64,000 nucleotides of DNA from Sciurus carolinensis (GCF_902686445.1 NC_062232.1:30400954-30464953); one strand, 5' to 3'; shown: positions 37,953 to 49,290, numbered from the stretch's first letter. Numbers and translations are program-made. The notes: generated by a model not told the origin, from the letters alone.

Positions 37953-38340
37953 GTCAACTTTCTATCACTATAACAAAATGCCTGAGATAATTAACTGAGA
38001 GGGAAAAAAGTCTATTTTGGCTTACAGTTTTAGAGGTTCCAGTCCATGATCCGACAGGTTCATTCCTTTTCATCTTCTGGAGTAAGGGCCAGATGGCAAT
38101 GGTGGGGAGTATGTGACAGAGCTAACTTCTCACTTAGTGGCAGGAAGCAAAAGAGGAAGAGGCAGAGGAAGAGATAATGTTCCACAATCCCCTTCAAGGA
38201 TATAACCCCAGTGACCTAAGGACCTTTCACTAGGCCCCACCTCCTAAAAGTTCCACCACCTCTCAGTAGTGACACACCGAGGACCAAGCCTTTATTGCAT
38301 GGAACCTGAGAGTCATTCAAGATCCAAAGTACAGCATCTG
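37953..38340 (-). repeat. MaLR-type LTR
   Basis: TATTAGTCAACTTTCTATCAC, then TAACAAAATGCCTGAGA and GGCTTACAGTTTTAGAGG, the reverse of a MaLR LTR end. Confidence 0.75.
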
Positions 38341-39046
38341 TCATTCTAGTTCTTCCTCTCTGTTAGCAAACATGTCTAGCAGTGCATTCCTGGAATGATC
38401 CCAGTGCTGAAAGACATTTCCAGATTCTGAGAGAAAAAGTTGACTGAAAGTGGCTCTGTACCCAGAAAACAGAGACAACTCCATATGGGTGGTGGTCTGA
38501 GTTCAGAAAAATTGGAAGATACCTCCCTTATGCCCACTTAAAGGGCATAGGATTGATAGTACCCAGCTTTTTTCAGGTGACAAATTGGTGATGCAAACAA
38601 TGCACAAGATTTGGTGGGCTCATTCCTAAAAACAGTAAACTGTTTTTCTCTTCCTGATTCAATCCCCTGTCTTTATCTCACGTGACTGGACCTTAGTTGC
38701 ACATTTCAACTACTAAGCAAATAGAGATGGTGCTCTTGCTGATAGACCATGAATAAATAGCATAATATTAACTTCTCTTTATTCTCTTAAGACAAGTTCA
38801 AAGTCTGTAACCTAACCCAGTCCCCATTTCTTCCTCACCCAACCTCACTGCTCACATTGCTGACCCTTTATGTGTTTCTGGCCTCACTGGTACAAGCTTT
38901 GGGTTTATCCCTTTTCTTACTTCATGGCCTAGAGAAAGACTCTTTCCTGTCTTTCCCTGACAACACAACTCATGTATGCAATTTTCATGGAGCTCCTATA
39001 CCTAAGACAGAGTTAGGGACCATGTCTAATAGTCTTCACCAGCCCC

Positions 39047-39470
39047 AGTGTAGCAGAATTCTTGCACAGACAGGACACTGGGACATTCAGCAGGAAGTGG
39101 TTTTATTAGTGCAGGCTCTTGCTCCGTGGATTCATATCCAAAGACTGAGCCCCAAGCACAGCAGAGCATTGTCTTATACATACCCCCATTACATTTTAGT
39201 TCCTTTGTCATATATATATATATGTGTGTGTGTACACACACATACATATATATCATATATATATATATGTATATATAATGACATATATTTTTTAGTTTTC
39301 ACCTCTCACCTTACCTCTCAGTCAGGTAGGTACCTTTATTTTAAGGTTTTCAATGTTTGTTAATTGCTGGAATCCCCTGCTCTACTTTTCCCGTATTAGA
39401 GTAAATAGAGGTCTACCATTCCTTATATAAAAATTTGGGAGCTGGTTACTTAGAGGAATTCAAAGTTTTT
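39047..39470 (-). repeat. Probable LTR, minus orientation, with an AT/GT repeat inside
   Basis: TTTTATTAGTGCAGGCTC looks like an inverted poly(A) region. The boundaries are not certain. The alternating TA/TG/CA/TA tract lies at 39211-39281. Confidence 0.45.
39211..39281. repeat. Alternating purine-pyrimidine tract (TA)n(TG)n(CA)n(TA)n
   Basis: The TG run is directly followed by a CA run with TA runs outside, so much of the tract is self-complementary. Confidence 0.93.
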
Positions 39471-40039
39471 TCAAATATCTGAAGAATACTATTATGCATG
39501 TACTGTAAATTACACAGCACCCAACTGTGGAGAGCAGTGATTTGAATCAAATCATGGCCTCTGACTCTCATGGCTGCGTCTGCCCTGGGAGCTACCTGTG
39601 CAAAAGTGCAGGTCAAAATGGCCCAGTTTCTATGGTGATGCCAGTCTGAGAAGGTTCTGGGCAAAAGTACAGAGCTGTTATCAGTCAAAGTCTTGAGTTC
39701 AGACAACAACTCGCAGGCACAGAGGATTCTGAGTAAAACAAGATGACCCTTAATATCTTGCTAGTCCTGCATCTTTCAGATTTCCCACTTTGCTGAAACT
39801 TTCCCACAAATAACCTTTTTATCAAACCTATATAATAAATGTGTTGAACTAGCTCTAGTTGTCTTACCCCATCAGGGGTTGGCTGAACCATCTGGTCCCA
39901 CCTTTTACTCTCTATGCATGCCTGTTTCTGAACTAACAGTCATGGGTGAGAGATGAGAAGGCTGCCACACCCAAATAGGTCTGTGGAGGCATAATTATTC
40001 ACACTTAGTGGGATAAATCAAAACCAGAACTTGCTTCAC

Positions 40040-41076
40040 AAGATAGGGGACAGACAGATAGATGTGAGTAGTGGGAACAGGACATGAGGTTAAGGGAATA
40101 AATATATAAAATGGTCCCACTGTGCTGACTTCCACATGCTTTCTTTTCCAAGAAGCAATTACCTGAAGTTTGCCTGGCTTAAATGGACAGATGTTTCACA
40201 TTCCTCAGCGAACTACCTGTTATCTGTTGGAGAAATGTAGGCCCCAAATAACTTCAATAAGAGGAACCTAAGTTATCCTGAAGGGGAAGACCTTTGTGAT
40301 CCTTTACGTAGACCAGGTGCTGGAACTCTGTAAGAATGTGTGATTAAGAATCCAATTAGAACTGATCAGTGTTGGCCAAGGTGACCTAGTCTTCATGGCA
40401 GTGGGGACTTGAAAGTCTAATGTCATCCTGATGTCAATGAAATGTCAAGAGGTAGCTGGCTGCAGTGGCACACACCTGTGATCCTAGCAGCTCGGGAGGC
40501 TGAGACAGGAGGATCACAAGTCCAAAGCCAGTCTTTGCAACTTAGTAAGGCCCTAAGAAACTAAGCAAGAACCTGTCTCTAAATAAAAAATAAAGAAAGG
40601 GCTCGGGGGGTAGGGTTGTGGCTCAGTGGCAGAGTGTTTGCCTAGCACATGCAAGGCACTGGGTTCAATTCTCAGCACCACATATAAATAAGTAAAATAA
40701 AGGTCCAATTAAAAAAAATAAATAAATAAAAAAGAAAAAGAAAAGAAAAAAAGAAAGGGCTGGGGATGTGGCTTAGTGGTTAAGTGCTCCTGGGTTCAAT
40801 CCCAGTACCAAAAAAAAAAAAAAAAAAAAAAAATCAAGAAGTGGACCTGGGTGGGACTCTCTGAAAACTTCTCTGGGATCCCCCCAATAAAACTGGAATG
40901 TAGGAGAGGCATGCTGTCCCTCTCCCCTCTGAGAGGACTCACTTTCTGCATTGAAAGTGTCCCCTTTTCCCTTTTCCTATCCCTTCAATAAACTCATGTC
41001 TGAAATCTCTCTGACTTGATTGCAAGAATCAAAGTTTGAAGGTGAGGATGCTTCCTCAGTTTTCCAGAAGGTCCCC
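40040..41076 (+). repeat. LTR copy A of a repeated pair, split by a SINE
   Basis: It matches the parts of 43270-45806 that remain after removing that copy's insertions: CACATTCCTCAGC, ACCTGTTATCTG, AGAATCCAATTAGA, the AAACTTCTCTGGGATCC-type block, TCCTATCCCTT and the end CAGTTTTCCAGAAGGTCCC. A composite SINE at about 40450-40833 interrupts it. Confidence 0.8.
40450..40833 (+). repeat. B1-ID composite SINE carrying a second ID element
   Basis: The composite starts at GCTGGCTGCAGTGGCAC. After its linker an ID of the long-tailed subtype (about 40603-40755) is inserted, then the composite's own ID half resumes (GGGCTGGGGATGTGGCTTAG). Flanks TCAAGAGGTAG and TCAAGAAGTGG are the outer target duplication. 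Confidence 0.85.
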
Positions 41077-41586
41077 TGTAGTGGTTAACTGACCCAGCTC
41101 TGGATATAAAGTAAACTGAGGATGCTGCCCAGGAGAGTGAGAGTTCCTCTCCCCAGTTCCCACCAGCCTCGGTTTCAGGAAAACTAATTAGCGCCATTTA
41201 CTCCTGCCTCTTAGAATGTAAAGGACTTTCCCTGGAACCTAAGCATGTCCCTTTGAAGTGTAAATGCCCCTGTGAAGGCCCAGGGCCCAAGGCTAGAGAT
41301 ACAGAAGAACTTGTAAGCCAGCTTCCCTTATCACAGTCTGCTTTTGTAAACAGCTCCCACTTGAAGACCCTTATACACAATCATATATTGTTTTTGAAAA
41401 CTTGTGTCCAATTATGTACTGTTTTAGACTAGAAAACGTATGACACTAGATAACCTATAAATGTTATGAAAAATTGGTCAGGGGTGCTCAGAATTTTGGA
41501 GTGCTAATCTCCTCTGGGCAGGCCAGCTTAAAATAAAGTTTGTTTTCTCTCACCTTCTGAGTACCATTTTGTCATTTCCCACAACA
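41077..41586 (+). repeat. Solo LTR, family of 268-814
   Basis: It begins TGTAGTGG and ends CCCACAACA, with AAATAAAGTTTG as the poly(A) region near 41532. It abuts copy A of the LTR pair directly. The flanks CCCC and TCCC are only a weak candidate duplication. Confidence 0.85.
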
Positions 41587-42344
41587 TCCCAGCCCAGTAA
41601 CACTGTCAGGTCCTCTCCTGCATCATAGGAGTTCTTTCTCTTCTCAAATAAATTCTACTCCATTCATTTTTACCTTTATTATTAGCCATGGATTTTATTC
41701 TTTAAATTTGTGAAAGAAGAACCCAGAAGGAAACCCCATCTACCAGCAGATGAATTTAGTTTCATCCCAAAACTCTGGTTTCAACATCAGTTCAAAATAG
41801 GTTTTTCCAATAAATGAGTTTGTTACACTTATGAAAAGTAAACAGTACTCTTGAGAACTTTTGTATTTTGAAAATAAAGTCTAAGGATGATTAATCTGCA
41901 TTTTGTTGTCCCAATTCTATAAAAATTAATAGAGGAATGAGTATTTTTGGAAAATTTGACTTTTTGTTTTTAAAAATGATTTATTTTTAATTTTGAAGAT
42001 GGCATAGAGGCAATTTTTGAGGTAGTACAATGAAGGATGAAGTAACTAACTTAAGTAAGCAATTGAGAGCAATTCAGGAAAAGTAAGAAACATAAGTATG
42101 GAGGTTGGGTCGTAGGAGTAGCTGTGGCAGTGGAAGAAAACCTGAATTAAAATGAATAAATACAGAAAAACATTAGCTGACTCAAAAAAGTACTTTATCA
42201 AAAGAAAAGTGAAAGAACTGGTACTTCTTAATAAATTTGAGGACATGGTCAGGAAATTTTCTTAAAGATTGCTCTTCAATGTACCTCATAAATCCACAAG
42301 ATAAGTGTTAGGAAAAATAAAAAATGCAAAAATGCATCACCAGA

Positions 42345-42819
42345 TGTTAGGGGCAGTTGTGGCTCCCTGATAGCTCCCAGAAAAATGCTCCGCAGACATG
42401 AGGTCTCACACAAGGGACTTTATTTATGCGTTCCGCTCAGGGAGAAAAGAAGGGGCGAAAGAGAAAGATGGCGGTGGCTTCTCCCAGATATTGGAATCTC
42501 GCAGGCTGGGAGGAACCAATCGCAGAGGAGAATTCTTGCAGGCCAATAGCATGTTAGGACATACCGTGAGAGGCAGCAAGATGGCGGCAGCATAAGCCGA
42601 AAATTTCTGTAACGTAAGAGACGGGCAGAACGCAGACTGACAGGAGATGGGGAGGCCGGAAATTCCTGTAATGGAAATGGCTGTCAGAGCGCAGATTGAC
42701 AAGTGGTTGGGAGGCCGGAAATTCCTGTAATGGAGGAGGTGGGCAGATTGCAGATTGACAAGTGGTTGAGGGGCGGGAAATTCCTGTAACGGGAAAGGCG
42801 AGTGACTTTATACCTTACA
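42345..42819 (-). repeat. LTR with four 59-bp tandem repeats in U3
   Basis: It starts TGTTAGGGGC and ends CCTTACA on the plus strand. Minus-strand AATAAAG lies near 42418. Related to 44440-44911 in the opposite orientation (shared CCACAACT, CCAATATCTGGGAGAAGC-type and CCTTACA ends). The region 42597-42790 holds four units of exactly 59 bp. Confidence 0.85.
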
Positions 42820-43086
42820 ATAAGTCCAGGTAAAAGGAAAATATCTCAAGACCTGTTGCTCCTATTAATAGGGTTTTTAAATTTTACATGTTCCATAAGG
42901 AATGTTTTCAAGAAGAGGTGTTCAGACTTCTTTCCAGTTAGAACTCCAGGATGCTGGTTGGAAGATTCAGGTAAAGGAGCTCAGAGTGCTCCAGGCTTTC
43001 TTTGTTAATGGTCTTGTGGTAATAAGCTTAACAATGATTTGAGAGGAAAGGGACAGTTGTCAGGTCAAAGAGGGGGCAGCCACTGG

Positions 43087-43180
43087 GGCAGTAGCTCAGT
43101 GGTAGAGGGCTTGCCTAGCATGTATGAGGCCCTGGTTACCATTCCTGGTACCACATAAAGAATGGAAGGAAGGATGAAAA
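43087..43180 (+). repeat. ID-type SINE
   Basis: AGTAGCTCAGTGGTAGAGGG, then a diverged B box and ACCACATAAAGAATGG. Confidence 0.85.
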
Positions 43181-43671
43181 ACAGAAAGAGAAAACCAGGG
43201 GATTTTATTTCACATGTGGTTGGAACTTATTCTTACCACATCCTCACTGGGAATTGAAACATAGGGGTACTCTACTTTTGGGGTGCAGACAGATGTATAT
43301 AGTGGGAACACAAAGTTAAGAGAATAATGCTATAAAATATACTCACTGTGCTGACCCCCACATGCTTTCCTTTCTAAGAAAAAATTTATGCATAAAAATA
43401 ATGCAGCCTAGTGTGGCCTAAGTGGATAGGATATGTCACATTCCTCAGCAAATTACCTGTTATCTGCAGGAGAAACACAGGCCCAAGATAATGCAATGGG
43501 AGGAATCCAGGAGACTTTTATGACCAGATCCTAAAATTCTGGGAGATAAACACAGTTCCTCCTAGCCATAAAATCTGTAAGAACATATGGTTAAGAATCC
43601 AATTAGAGGCCAGGTGCAGGGGTACAAGCCTGTAATACCAGAGGCTCCGGAGGCTGAGACAGGAGGATCAC

Positions 43672-44362
43672 TGTAAACTCATGGTCCACAATAATAGAGG
43701 CAGGAGACAGGAAGTAAATCTCGGATCAGTCAGCTTTCTTTATTTTGCAGTGAGGTCCATCCATCAGGCACAGGAGGGTCCATTTTCTGGATATGGAACT
43801 GGCCCCCAGGTTACAGGATTTCTGGGCTTTTATAGTTACATTGGAAACTGTGGACGTGCAGTTTGGACAGTCAGGGACTAGTTGTACAGGTTAAAATTTA
43901 AACTTAGGAGCGTAGTTGTAAAAAGGTTGAAACTCATTATTATCTGGGGAGATAGAAGTCCAGATCCGGAGGGAGGAGTACTCAAATCTTTCCCATTGCT
44001 TTTCTTTCTCTGGGATCTATTTTTCCCAGTTTCAATATTTGCTGTGCCTCCATTTAGGAGTGATTTGCAATGGGGGAAGGTCAAAGTCCAGGGCCCAGCA
44101 TTTCAGTATTTGCCTCCTTCTTTCAAGATGCAATGGGGTTAGGAAGGGGTCAATGTTTGCTTTTGGTGGAGATGCTGGAGATAAACCTGGGAAGGGATGA
44201 AACTTTACTTTATCCTCTCAGGGCCCATTGTTATTGGGAAAGGATGTACTGGGAGAGGTTTAATGTTTAGCTAATTTCCCCTCCCTCCTCCCAAGCCACA
44301 CTGTCCCTCCGGTTTTTCTTGGGGAGTTGTCTTGTAGGAATATTCTTTTCCATAATCCTTCA
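43672..44362 (-). repeat. Solo LTR inserted in a SINE, 5-bp target duplication
   Basis: It begins TGTAAACTC and ends CCTTCA, with ATCAC at 43667-43671 and 44363-44367. TTCTTTATTTTGCAG suggests a minus-strand poly(A) signal near 43740. The short open frames inside it are not family genes. Confidence 0.9.
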
Positions 44363-44439
44363 ATCACGAGTTCAAAGCCAGCCTCAGTAACTTAGTGAGG
44401 TCCTAAGCAACTCAGCAAAACCCTGTCTCTAAATAAAAA

Positions 44440-44911
44440 TGTAATACAAAGCCAATCTCCTGCCCCTTCTGTTGCACCACAACCTAACTTGCCAGTCTAA
44501 AAGTTGCTCTACCCGCCCCTTACATTGCAGGAATTTCCGGCCTACACTACAGCCATTTTCCTGCTTCCCACTGTTACATCCTAGCTTGTCAGACTGAACA
44601 TGCTAGTTAGCTATTGGTTCATCAGTCAGTTTGCAAGTATTCTCCTCCGCTATTGGTTCCTTCCAGCCTGGGCGATTCCAATATCTGGGAGAAGCATCAG
44701 CGCCATCTTTCTCTTTCCCTTCTTTTCCAACCTCGGAGAGGACGTGCTAGTCATTCGCATAATAAAGTCTCTTGCGTGAGGTCCTGTGTCCGTCATGGAT
44801 TTCTGGGAGCTATTGTTGAGCCACAACTCAGACCGGGTGTACGGAGCGCCAATTCCACCAGAAGGGCTGGAGCCACCGCGGGTCCCGAGCTGAGCTGAAT
44901 TTTTCCTTACA
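44440..44911 (+). repeat. LTR inserted in the SINE's A-rich linker
   Basis: It begins TGTAATACAAAG and ends TTCCTTACA. AATAAAGTCTCTTGCG is the poly(A) region. It is flanked by A-runs, so the duplication is not informative. Related to 42345-42819. Confidence 0.82.
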
Positions 44912-45187
44912 AAAAATATTTTTAAAAGGACTGGGGATGTGGCTCAGTGGTTAAGCACCCCTGGGTTCAATCCCTGGTACAAAAAAAAAAAAAAAATCCA
45001 ATTAGAAGCAGTTAGCATGGGCCAAGCTAACCTAGAGGTGGACAGGGTGGGATTCTCTGTAAACTTCTCTGGACTCCCCAGTAAAACTGGAGTACCCAAG
45101 AGGCACATTGTCCCTCTGCTCTTTGAAAGGATACATTCTCTTCCTTGGGTGTATCTCCTTTCCTTTTTCCTATCCCTTTGATACAGG

Positions 45188-45723
45188 TGATGACAAATTC
45201 TGTTTCCCCAGATGCAAAGATTGAACACCCAGGAAACATCAAGGCAAGCGTAGAAAGCAAGTTATATTTAAAGACAGAACAGAGATAGACTTTTCCCAGG
45301 AGGAAGAAGGGGATCCAGAACTGGCATCCAAAGGAGTGGGGGAGTCCTGCTCCTTTTATACATTTTAGATTTCCTTTGTTCTCATGCCTTCTTTCTCCCC
45401 TTATCTTGCCTAGGTGACCAGGGACCAAAAGGTGGGCCGAAAGGTGGAGTGATCCTAAGGGGAAGGGAGCAGCCAAGGAGGCATTAACAACTCCTACAAC
45501 TCCCTGTAGGGAGGAACAATTTCCTGGAGGTAGGTGGCCTTGGCAAAATATTGGAGGAGGAGGGAGAAAGGCTCTAGAGAGATCAGGATTTTATTTCCTT
45601 TCCTTTCCAACCAGCCCCCATCTTCCAATCAGACCCAATTATTTATTACCTAAACTGACTGTCCTTTTTGTCCCTCAGGCTCACATTCATTAAACTCATT
45701 CCTATTACTCTTAGCAACCAACA
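45188..45723. repeat. LTR-like insertion in copy B (boundaries approximate)
   Basis: This block is absent from copy A. It begins TGATGACAAATTC and ends CAACCAACA. Orientation is uncertain, and no clear duplication is seen. Confidence 0.6.
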
Positions 45724-45814
45724 TATCTGAAATCTTGCTGACTTGAAGGCAAGAATCAGCCTTTGACAGGGAGGGGGTCTTCATGCTGTGGCCTTTCTCA
45801 GTTTTGTGGAAGGT

Positions 45815-45992
45815 CCCAGTTCTGTAACACTATCACTGAGCTACATCCTCAGTCCTTTTTATTTTTTATTTTGAGACAGGATCTCACTAAGTTGCCCAGG
45901 CTGACCTCAAATGTACGAACTTGCCTGATCAGCCTCCTTCAGTCTCCCAAGTCTCTGGGATTATAGGTGTGTGCCACCATACCTTTGTTATT
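45815..45992 (-). repeat. B1-ID composite SINE
   Basis: The ID remnant (ACTGAGCTACATCC), then linker and B1 half with CTGGGATTATAGG. Confidence 0.88.
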
Positions 45993-46107
45993 GAATTTAT
46001 TTTTTAACTCAGGGATTTTGGCACTAATTTGATAGTTTCTTCCACTCGAAATGCTGCTTAGGTCAAAATGTGTTCAACTTACAGAAAGAGGTGGTGAGAA
46101 AAGAGAG

Positions 46108-46200
46108 AATTGGGCCAGGAGAGATGGAACATATCTGTAATCCCAGCTACTCAGGATGCTGAGTTGGGAGCATCACAAAATTGAGGTCAAACTCCTAATA
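46108..46200 (+). repeat. B1-like monomer fragment
   Basis: GGCCAGGAGAGATGGAACAT, then TGTAATCCCAGCTACTCAGG. No ID half follows. Confidence 0.75.
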
Positions 46201-46204
46201 GATA

Positions 46205-46658
46205 TGGAGAATGAAAAAAATCCTCAAGATAATGTGGCCTGAGAAAAGGGAGTGAAAAAGAAGGCCATGCACTGACAGCCTTCATCTCCCAAGACAAATG
46301 TTTTCTGGGTGCCAGCTGCAGACAGGAAGGAGGTGTTTTACCACTCCTAAAGTAACAGTCTCTAGGAGGCATTAATCTCCTTCAAAGTAAATCCTCTCTA
46401 GACACTGCCCACAGACCCCTGACCCAAATTCCTGAGTGTCCAAGAAAACTGATATGCTCACTAGAGCACCCCTCAAAATAACTTGCATAAACCTAGTCCC
46501 TTTCTTTGTTCCGTGGCTCATTTTCCACAAGGAAAGTGGTTCCACTGGCACAATTTCATCCCTGCCTCCCCAGTTCCGGTGTGAAACTTTGTTCCTGAAT
46601 AAACAGCTGAGATGACGCGTGAGGTTTGCATCCTGCCCGGTCTTTTTGTGCTAACAGA
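46205..46658 (+). repeat. Probable LTR (plus), boundaries approximate
   Basis: GAATAAACAGCTGAGATG near 46598 and an end at GTGCTAACA look like R/U5 of an ERV LTR. The left boundary is not fixed. Confidence 0.5.
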
Positions 46659-46748
46659 ACCTTGTCTTAAAATAAAAAAGAAAAAAAGCTGGGGTGGGGG
46701 GTTAGAGTAATTATTTAGCATGTAAAAGTCACAGGATTTGATCCCCAG

Positions 46749-46950
46749 TGGAGAAGGAGAAGGAGGAAAAGGGAAAGGGGAAACAAGAAAGAAGAAGGGG
46801 AAGGGGGAAAGGGGAGGATGAAGAAGAAGGAAGAAAGGGAAGAGGAAGAAGAGAAGTATAAAGAGGAAGAGGAGGAAAAGGAAGAAGAAGAAGGAAGAGG
46901 AGAAAGAGGGGAGTGGGGAGAGAGAGAGGAAGGGAGGAAGGAAAGGAGGA
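46749..46950. repeat. Polypurine tract, GGA/GAA-rich
   Basis: About 200 bases are almost purely A and G on the plus strand, following a decayed ID-like B box (GATTTGATCCCCAG). Confidence 0.95.
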
Positions 46951-47217
46951 AGGTAGTTTAACAAAAAAAATTACAAAATCCTGCAGTATTTAGGATGGTG
47001 TTCCATAACAGGGGGAGAATGTTTCTTCCATTCTTCAGATGTTAAGCCCTATTTTGAGTTTCCCACTGAGGCAGTAAGATAGGTTTAAAAGTTGATGGTT
47101 AACAGAAAGGCACTACTTTGTTTAAGATAAATGATGAAAAGAGGAATATAAGGGTAAACTAAATTGGTGACAACTGAAAGAAAAGCATTGCACACTTTAT
47201 GCTTAAGACTAATAATA

Positions 47218-47301
47218 GGGCTGGGGATATAGTTTAGTTGGTAGAGTGTTTGCCTTGCATGCCCAAGGCCCTGGGTTCAATCCCCAGCACCACAAAAAAA
47301 A
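47218..47301 (+). repeat. ID element with exact 13-bp target duplication
   Basis: AAGACTAATAATA occurs at 47205-47217 and 47302-47314. The B box is perfect and the A box has one change. A young copy. Confidence 0.95.
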
Positions 47302-47514
47302 AAGACTAATAATAAGAAAGACCTCTTTAACTACATCCATTGTTCAAGACAAACAACAGGAAAACATCCAATAGATATATGCAAGCAGATCTGATCCAAC
47401 CCCTTGAAGTAAAGTAACTGAGACCCACACTTAAATGCATTTCCATGTTAAAAGATACACCCTTGGAGGAGACCTAACACAATTTTAAATAATTTTTATT
47501 TTCTTTTTTTGCTT

Positions 47515-47880
47515 GAACAACAGAAGTATATTATCTCACAGCCTCAGTGGTCCAAAGTCTGAAACGAAGATGGTATCCAGGCCTCTCTCCTTGACTTGTA
47601 GATGGCTGTCTTCTCCCTGCATCTTCACATCACCTTGCTTTTACGTGTATCTATAAACACAATTTTTGGACATGTGCAAAATGGTGCAGGTGCATTGAAA
47701 GATTACAACATAATCATGAATATTGCTATGTAACTTACAAATATGCAAATTTGCAATCCACAAGTGTATAAGCGGTCACTTTGCTGTATGGCTACTCTGC
47801 CTGGCTATGTGAATCAATGCAATAAATAATGCTTACTAACCCTCTCTTTGTTGAGTGTGTTGAATTTCTTTTATGAATGA
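47515..47880. repeat. MLT1-like fragment (minus) then LTR fragment (plus)
   Basis: 47515-47650 resembles an inverted MLT1 end (TATTATCTCACAGCC and CAAAGTCTGAAA). 47655-47880 contains CAATAAATAATGCTTAC, like an ERV poly(A) region. Both are partial. Confidence 0.5.
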
Positions 47881-48046
47881 GGTAAAGGACCCACTGATCT
47901 GTTGACACCACCAAGCTTCTGGGGTAGTAAATGATCTAGGAACCACCCATACACCTGCCAATGATCTAGTCAATATATTGGGGGGTGGTTAATATAAGAA
48001 ATACAGAAATAGTCAAAGAGATGTGAGAGACAACGTGCCAGTCATG

Positions 48047-48508
48047 TGTTCAGTTGTCGGGGTCTTAAGCCCCCTTGCTCTTCTCAACCAGTGGCAAAGG
48101 AAGGGGACACTCTCCAACAAGGTCAGACCCGGATAGGTAGGGCCCGACTGACCGCCAACACACAGCCCTCCGGGCAGAGGACAATCAGATGCATCAGGGA
48201 GACCAGTCACAGCAGGAACTCGTTTATTGAGGAAATCACACAGCTTTTAAGTAGGGTGAAGGCTAGGCGGGAACCAATCAGCTTAAAGGTCAGCAAGGCA
48301 CGGGGGGGTTCACGCAGGCGAGAGACCCATAGGACTATATGGCAAGCACGAGCTGATAACGTTCGCAGAACTGTTGTTAACCAATCCCTGACGGTGGTCG
48401 GATTTATTGTCATTAACTATTGAAACCGCCTTTGAGGCCTTGATCTTGCTCACTCACCAGGGAGTAAGGAGTCAGCCTGAGTTAGTTAATGTGTCATTAG
48501 TCCCAACA
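48047..48508 (-). repeat. Solo LTR, minus orientation
   Basis: It begins TGTTCAGTTG and ends GTCCCAACA. The inverted poly(A) signal is near 48222 (CGTTTATTGAGG). No exact target duplication was seen. Confidence 0.75.
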
Positions 48509-48649
48509 TTCAATGACCCAATTACGTAACTGTAACTCAATTTTAAAGATTGATTAGTCCTTACATGCAGGGGAGTTTCTGGGGGGAAACATGAAGTGTC
48601 TCTTAAAGGATCAAGACAATGCCCTATTTGACTGAATCTTTAACCCATA

Positions 48650-49290
48650 ATGAGAGAGATATAGAAGTGCTTAGGCAGCCAGGGCAAGATGGTGGGTGAG
48701 GAGGTTGGGGGCAGAGCCAGAGCAAAGGAGTATGGAGAGTGTCTTCTAATGAGGACAACTTCCTCATTGAGAAAAGTGCTTATGGATACAAGTGCTTACA
48801 GGAACCCAATCAGACATACTTTTGTACTTGTGCTGAAGGGACTCAATTGAACCAACCTGACTCCCTCTTAGGGAAGAACCTCCATCTCACTCGGGCCCCC
48901 AACCCCCCAAAGAACAAAACAGCTCACTCCCAGACCAATCATAGTGCAAGAGGAAAGTCCTTATGAGCTCAGAAGTTCCTGTTCTGAGATCATGCCCACC
49001 CTCTGACCTATCCCCAACAAGGACAGGTACGCCCCACATACCCTTACCCAATCCCGAAATGCTAAGGCATAAAACCTCCCACTTGCGGTCCCTAACTCCC
49101 TGCTTGTGGTTTTTTCCTATAAAAAAGGAACCCTTGTAATGGTCGGGGCCGCTCCTTCTCTGCCTGCTGTGTCAGTGCATTGAATGACGTTCGGACTCGA
49201 GTCTGCTAATAAATGGTCCTTTTGCGCTTGCATGGAGCTCTGGCTCCCTGGTGGTCTTTGGGGGACTCATCGACTTGGGCATTTCAATGC
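48650..49290 (+). repeat. Class I-type LTR, plus orientation (boundaries approximate)
   Basis: A TATA-like CCTATAAAAAAGG at about 49117, then AATAAATGGTCCTTTTGCGC and a CCCTGGTGGTCTTTGGGGG U5-like end. This layout is typical of gamma-type ERV LTRs. No matching internal genes follow. Confidence 0.7.

Larger units (their letters stand above)
43606..44995 (+). repeat. B1-ID composite SINE split by two LTR insertions
   Basis: SINE pieces are 43606-43671 (B1 start), 44368-44439 (B1 end plus linker) and about 44925-44995 (ID half). Rejoined in order they make one element of normal length. Insertion points are explained by the LTRs at 43672-44362 and 44440-44911. Confidence 0.88.
43270..45806 (+). 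repeat. LTR copy B of a repeated pair, containing nested insertions
   Basis: Copy B is split into 43270-43605, 44996-45187 and about 45724-45806. Between these lie a composite SINE (itself split by two LTRs) and a further LTR-like block at 45188-45723. It has the same orientation as copy A. Confidence 0.75.

Noticed and set aside
38857..39363. A 168-residue open frame with a hydrophobic start
   Set aside because: It runs into a TA/TG microsatellite and an LTR-like block. I recognise no family and see no splice or promoter context.
45188..45723. Exact target duplication for this LTR-like block
   Set aside because: Neighbouring bases do not match, and the homologous copy A has ambiguous alignment here, so the boundaries are left approximate.
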